Source: DASZHJ01 sp035581425
Lineage (GTDB): Bacteria > Pseudomonadota > Alphaproteobacteria > ATCC43930 > CGMCC-115725
Length of the DNA stretch: 8,503 bases
Direction of reading: 5' to 3'
NCBI GenBank assembly: GCA_035581425.1
Contig: DATJVP010000143.1
Coordinates: forward strand, 1-8,503
The notes below the pieces were generated by a model that saw nothing but the letters and a program-made list of their open reading frames with translations, searched no databases and was not told the DNA's origin. A program made the translations under genes and the position numbers. Shown piece after piece: positions 7,748 through 8,503 of the stretch (position 1 is its first letter; every line of letters starts with the position of its first letter).

Positions 7748-8503
7748 ATGTCCGATCGTAGCTCGATCCCGCCAGGCGGCTCCCGGCGCATCGCCGGCGT
7801 GAAAGCCGCCGCGCTCGCCGCTGGCATCGGCATCGCCATCGTGCTGGCGCCCCTGACGCTAACCCCGAGCCTGCAGGCGCAAGCGCAGGGGCAGCAGAGC
7901 ATCGTTCCGCTCCCGAGCCTCGCCCCGGTGGTGAAGCGCGTGTTTCCCGCCGTGGTGAACATCTCCGTCGTCGAGGCCGAGAGCGGCAGCGACCAGACCG
8001 CCCAGGAGGACGACGACCTCGGCCAGGGTCAGGGTCAAGGTGGTCAAGGCGGAGGCCAGAGTCCCGGCGGCTCGGGACGAAACTCGCCCTTCGACCAGTT
8101 CCTCCGCCGCTTCTTCGAGGAGCAGGGCGTCAATCCCCCAAGCCAGCAGCAGCAGCGCCGGCAGCGGCCGCAGTCCGACAGCGAGCACATCGCGCTGGGC
8201 TCGGGCTTCATCATCGATCCCGCGGGCTTCGTCGTCACCAACAACCACGTCGTAGAGGACGCCCAAAAGGTCACGGTGATTTTCCAGGATGGTAGCAAGC
8301 ATGAGGCAAAGATCGTGGGACGCGACACCAAGACCGATCTGGCGCTCCTCAAGATCAGCACCGACAAGCCGCTTCCCTACGTCAACTGGGGCGACAGCAA
8401 CGCCGCCCAAGTCGGTGATTGGGTGATCGCCGTCGGCAATCCCTTCGGCCTCGGCGGCACCGTGAGCGCGGGCATCATCTCCGCCCGCGGCCGCGACATC
8501 CAT
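7748..8503 (+). CDS. DegP/DegQ (HtrA)-family periplasmic serine protease, 3'-truncated by window end
   Basis: HtrA proteases degrade or chaperone misfolded proteins in the periplasm. The first 252 codons are visible and the frame is open at the last base. The N-terminus has a basic segment (R13, R14, K19), a hydrophobic stretch (about 20-38) and a likely cleavage site after AQA at residue 46. The protease domain starts near residue 56. It is interrupted at about 80-145 by a Gly/Gln-rich insert carrying PFDQFLRRFFEEQ, at the place of the LA loop of E. coli DegP; no cysteines are present, unlike E. coli. Catalytic His167 lies in VVTNNHVVE and Asp197 in DTKTDLALLKI. Their 30-residue spacing equals that of E. 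coli DegP (H105/D135), which puts the Ser of GNSGGP roughly 20 residues past the window end, followed presumably by PDZ domains. VGNPFGLGGTVSAGIISA (229-246) is strongly family-typical. DegP and DegQ cannot be told apart here. Activity cannot be confirmed without the Ser. Confidence 0.93.
   Translation, partial: MSDRSSIPPGGSRRIAGVKAAALAAGIGIAIVLAPLTLTPSLQAQAQGQQSIVPLPSLAPVVKRVFPAVVNISVVEAESGSDQTAQEDDDLGQGQGQGGQGGGQSPGGSGRNSPFDQFLRRFFEEQGVNPPSQQQQRRQRPQSDSEHIALGSGFIIDPAGFVVTNNHVVEDAQKVTVIFQDGSKHEAKIVGRDTKTDLALLKISTDKPLPYVNWGDSNAAQVGDWVIAVGNPFGLGGTVSAGIISARGRDIH

Overview
The window is a high-GC bacterial chromosome segment with ordinary housekeeping content. The neighbourhood of secA divergent from a ppiC-argJ-mutT run, followed by a DegP-type protease, plus the protein sequences themselves, suggest an alphaproteobacterium (a Rhodospirillales- or Hyphomicrobiales-like lineage is my best guess). 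That placement is inference from recalled synteny and sequence character; no search was run. There are no RNA genes, insertion sequences, phage genes or CRISPR repeats that I can see.

Layout. Bases 1-1428 (+) hold the 3' part of a TPR plus GT41 (SPINDLY/O-GlcNAc-transferase-like) glycosyltransferase whose start lies to the left of the window. It converges on a small minus-strand gene (1440-1703) for an 87-residue single-span membrane protein with three cysteines. A 254-bp gap with no convincing gene or promoter follows. Then comes a tightly packed minus-strand run, read right to left: a secreted parvulin-type prolyl isomerase (4586-3600), argJ (3590-2361) and a MutT-type Nudix hydrolase (2380-1958). 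The spacings are 9 bp and a 20-bp overlap, so they are very probably one transcript. A 286-bp divergent intergenic region contains a good sigma-70-type promoter (TTGACA, 17-bp spacer, TATCTG) aimed at secA. secA (4873-7563, +) is complete at 896 residues and ends in the zinc-binding CxCx8CH tail. After a 184-bp gap with several small inverted repeats and a possible 21-codon ORF, the last gene (7748 to the window end, +) is the N-terminal part of a DegP/HtrA-family periplasmic serine protease. Its catalytic His and Asp are visible; the Ser should lie just outside.

How the genes fit together. Three genes concern proteins outside the cytoplasm: SecA drives export, the parvulin is a periplasmic folding factor, and DegP degrades or refolds damaged exported proteins. 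argJ (arginine biosynthesis, acetyl cycle) and mutT (nucleotide-pool sanitation or a related Nudix activity) are functionally unrelated passengers in the parvulin operon. The glycosyltransferase and the small membrane protein are the least understood genes here. I found no convincing new biological system. The items most worth a second look are the small cysteine-containing membrane protein, the secA-degP junction with its possible regulated leader ORF, and the GT41 enzyme.
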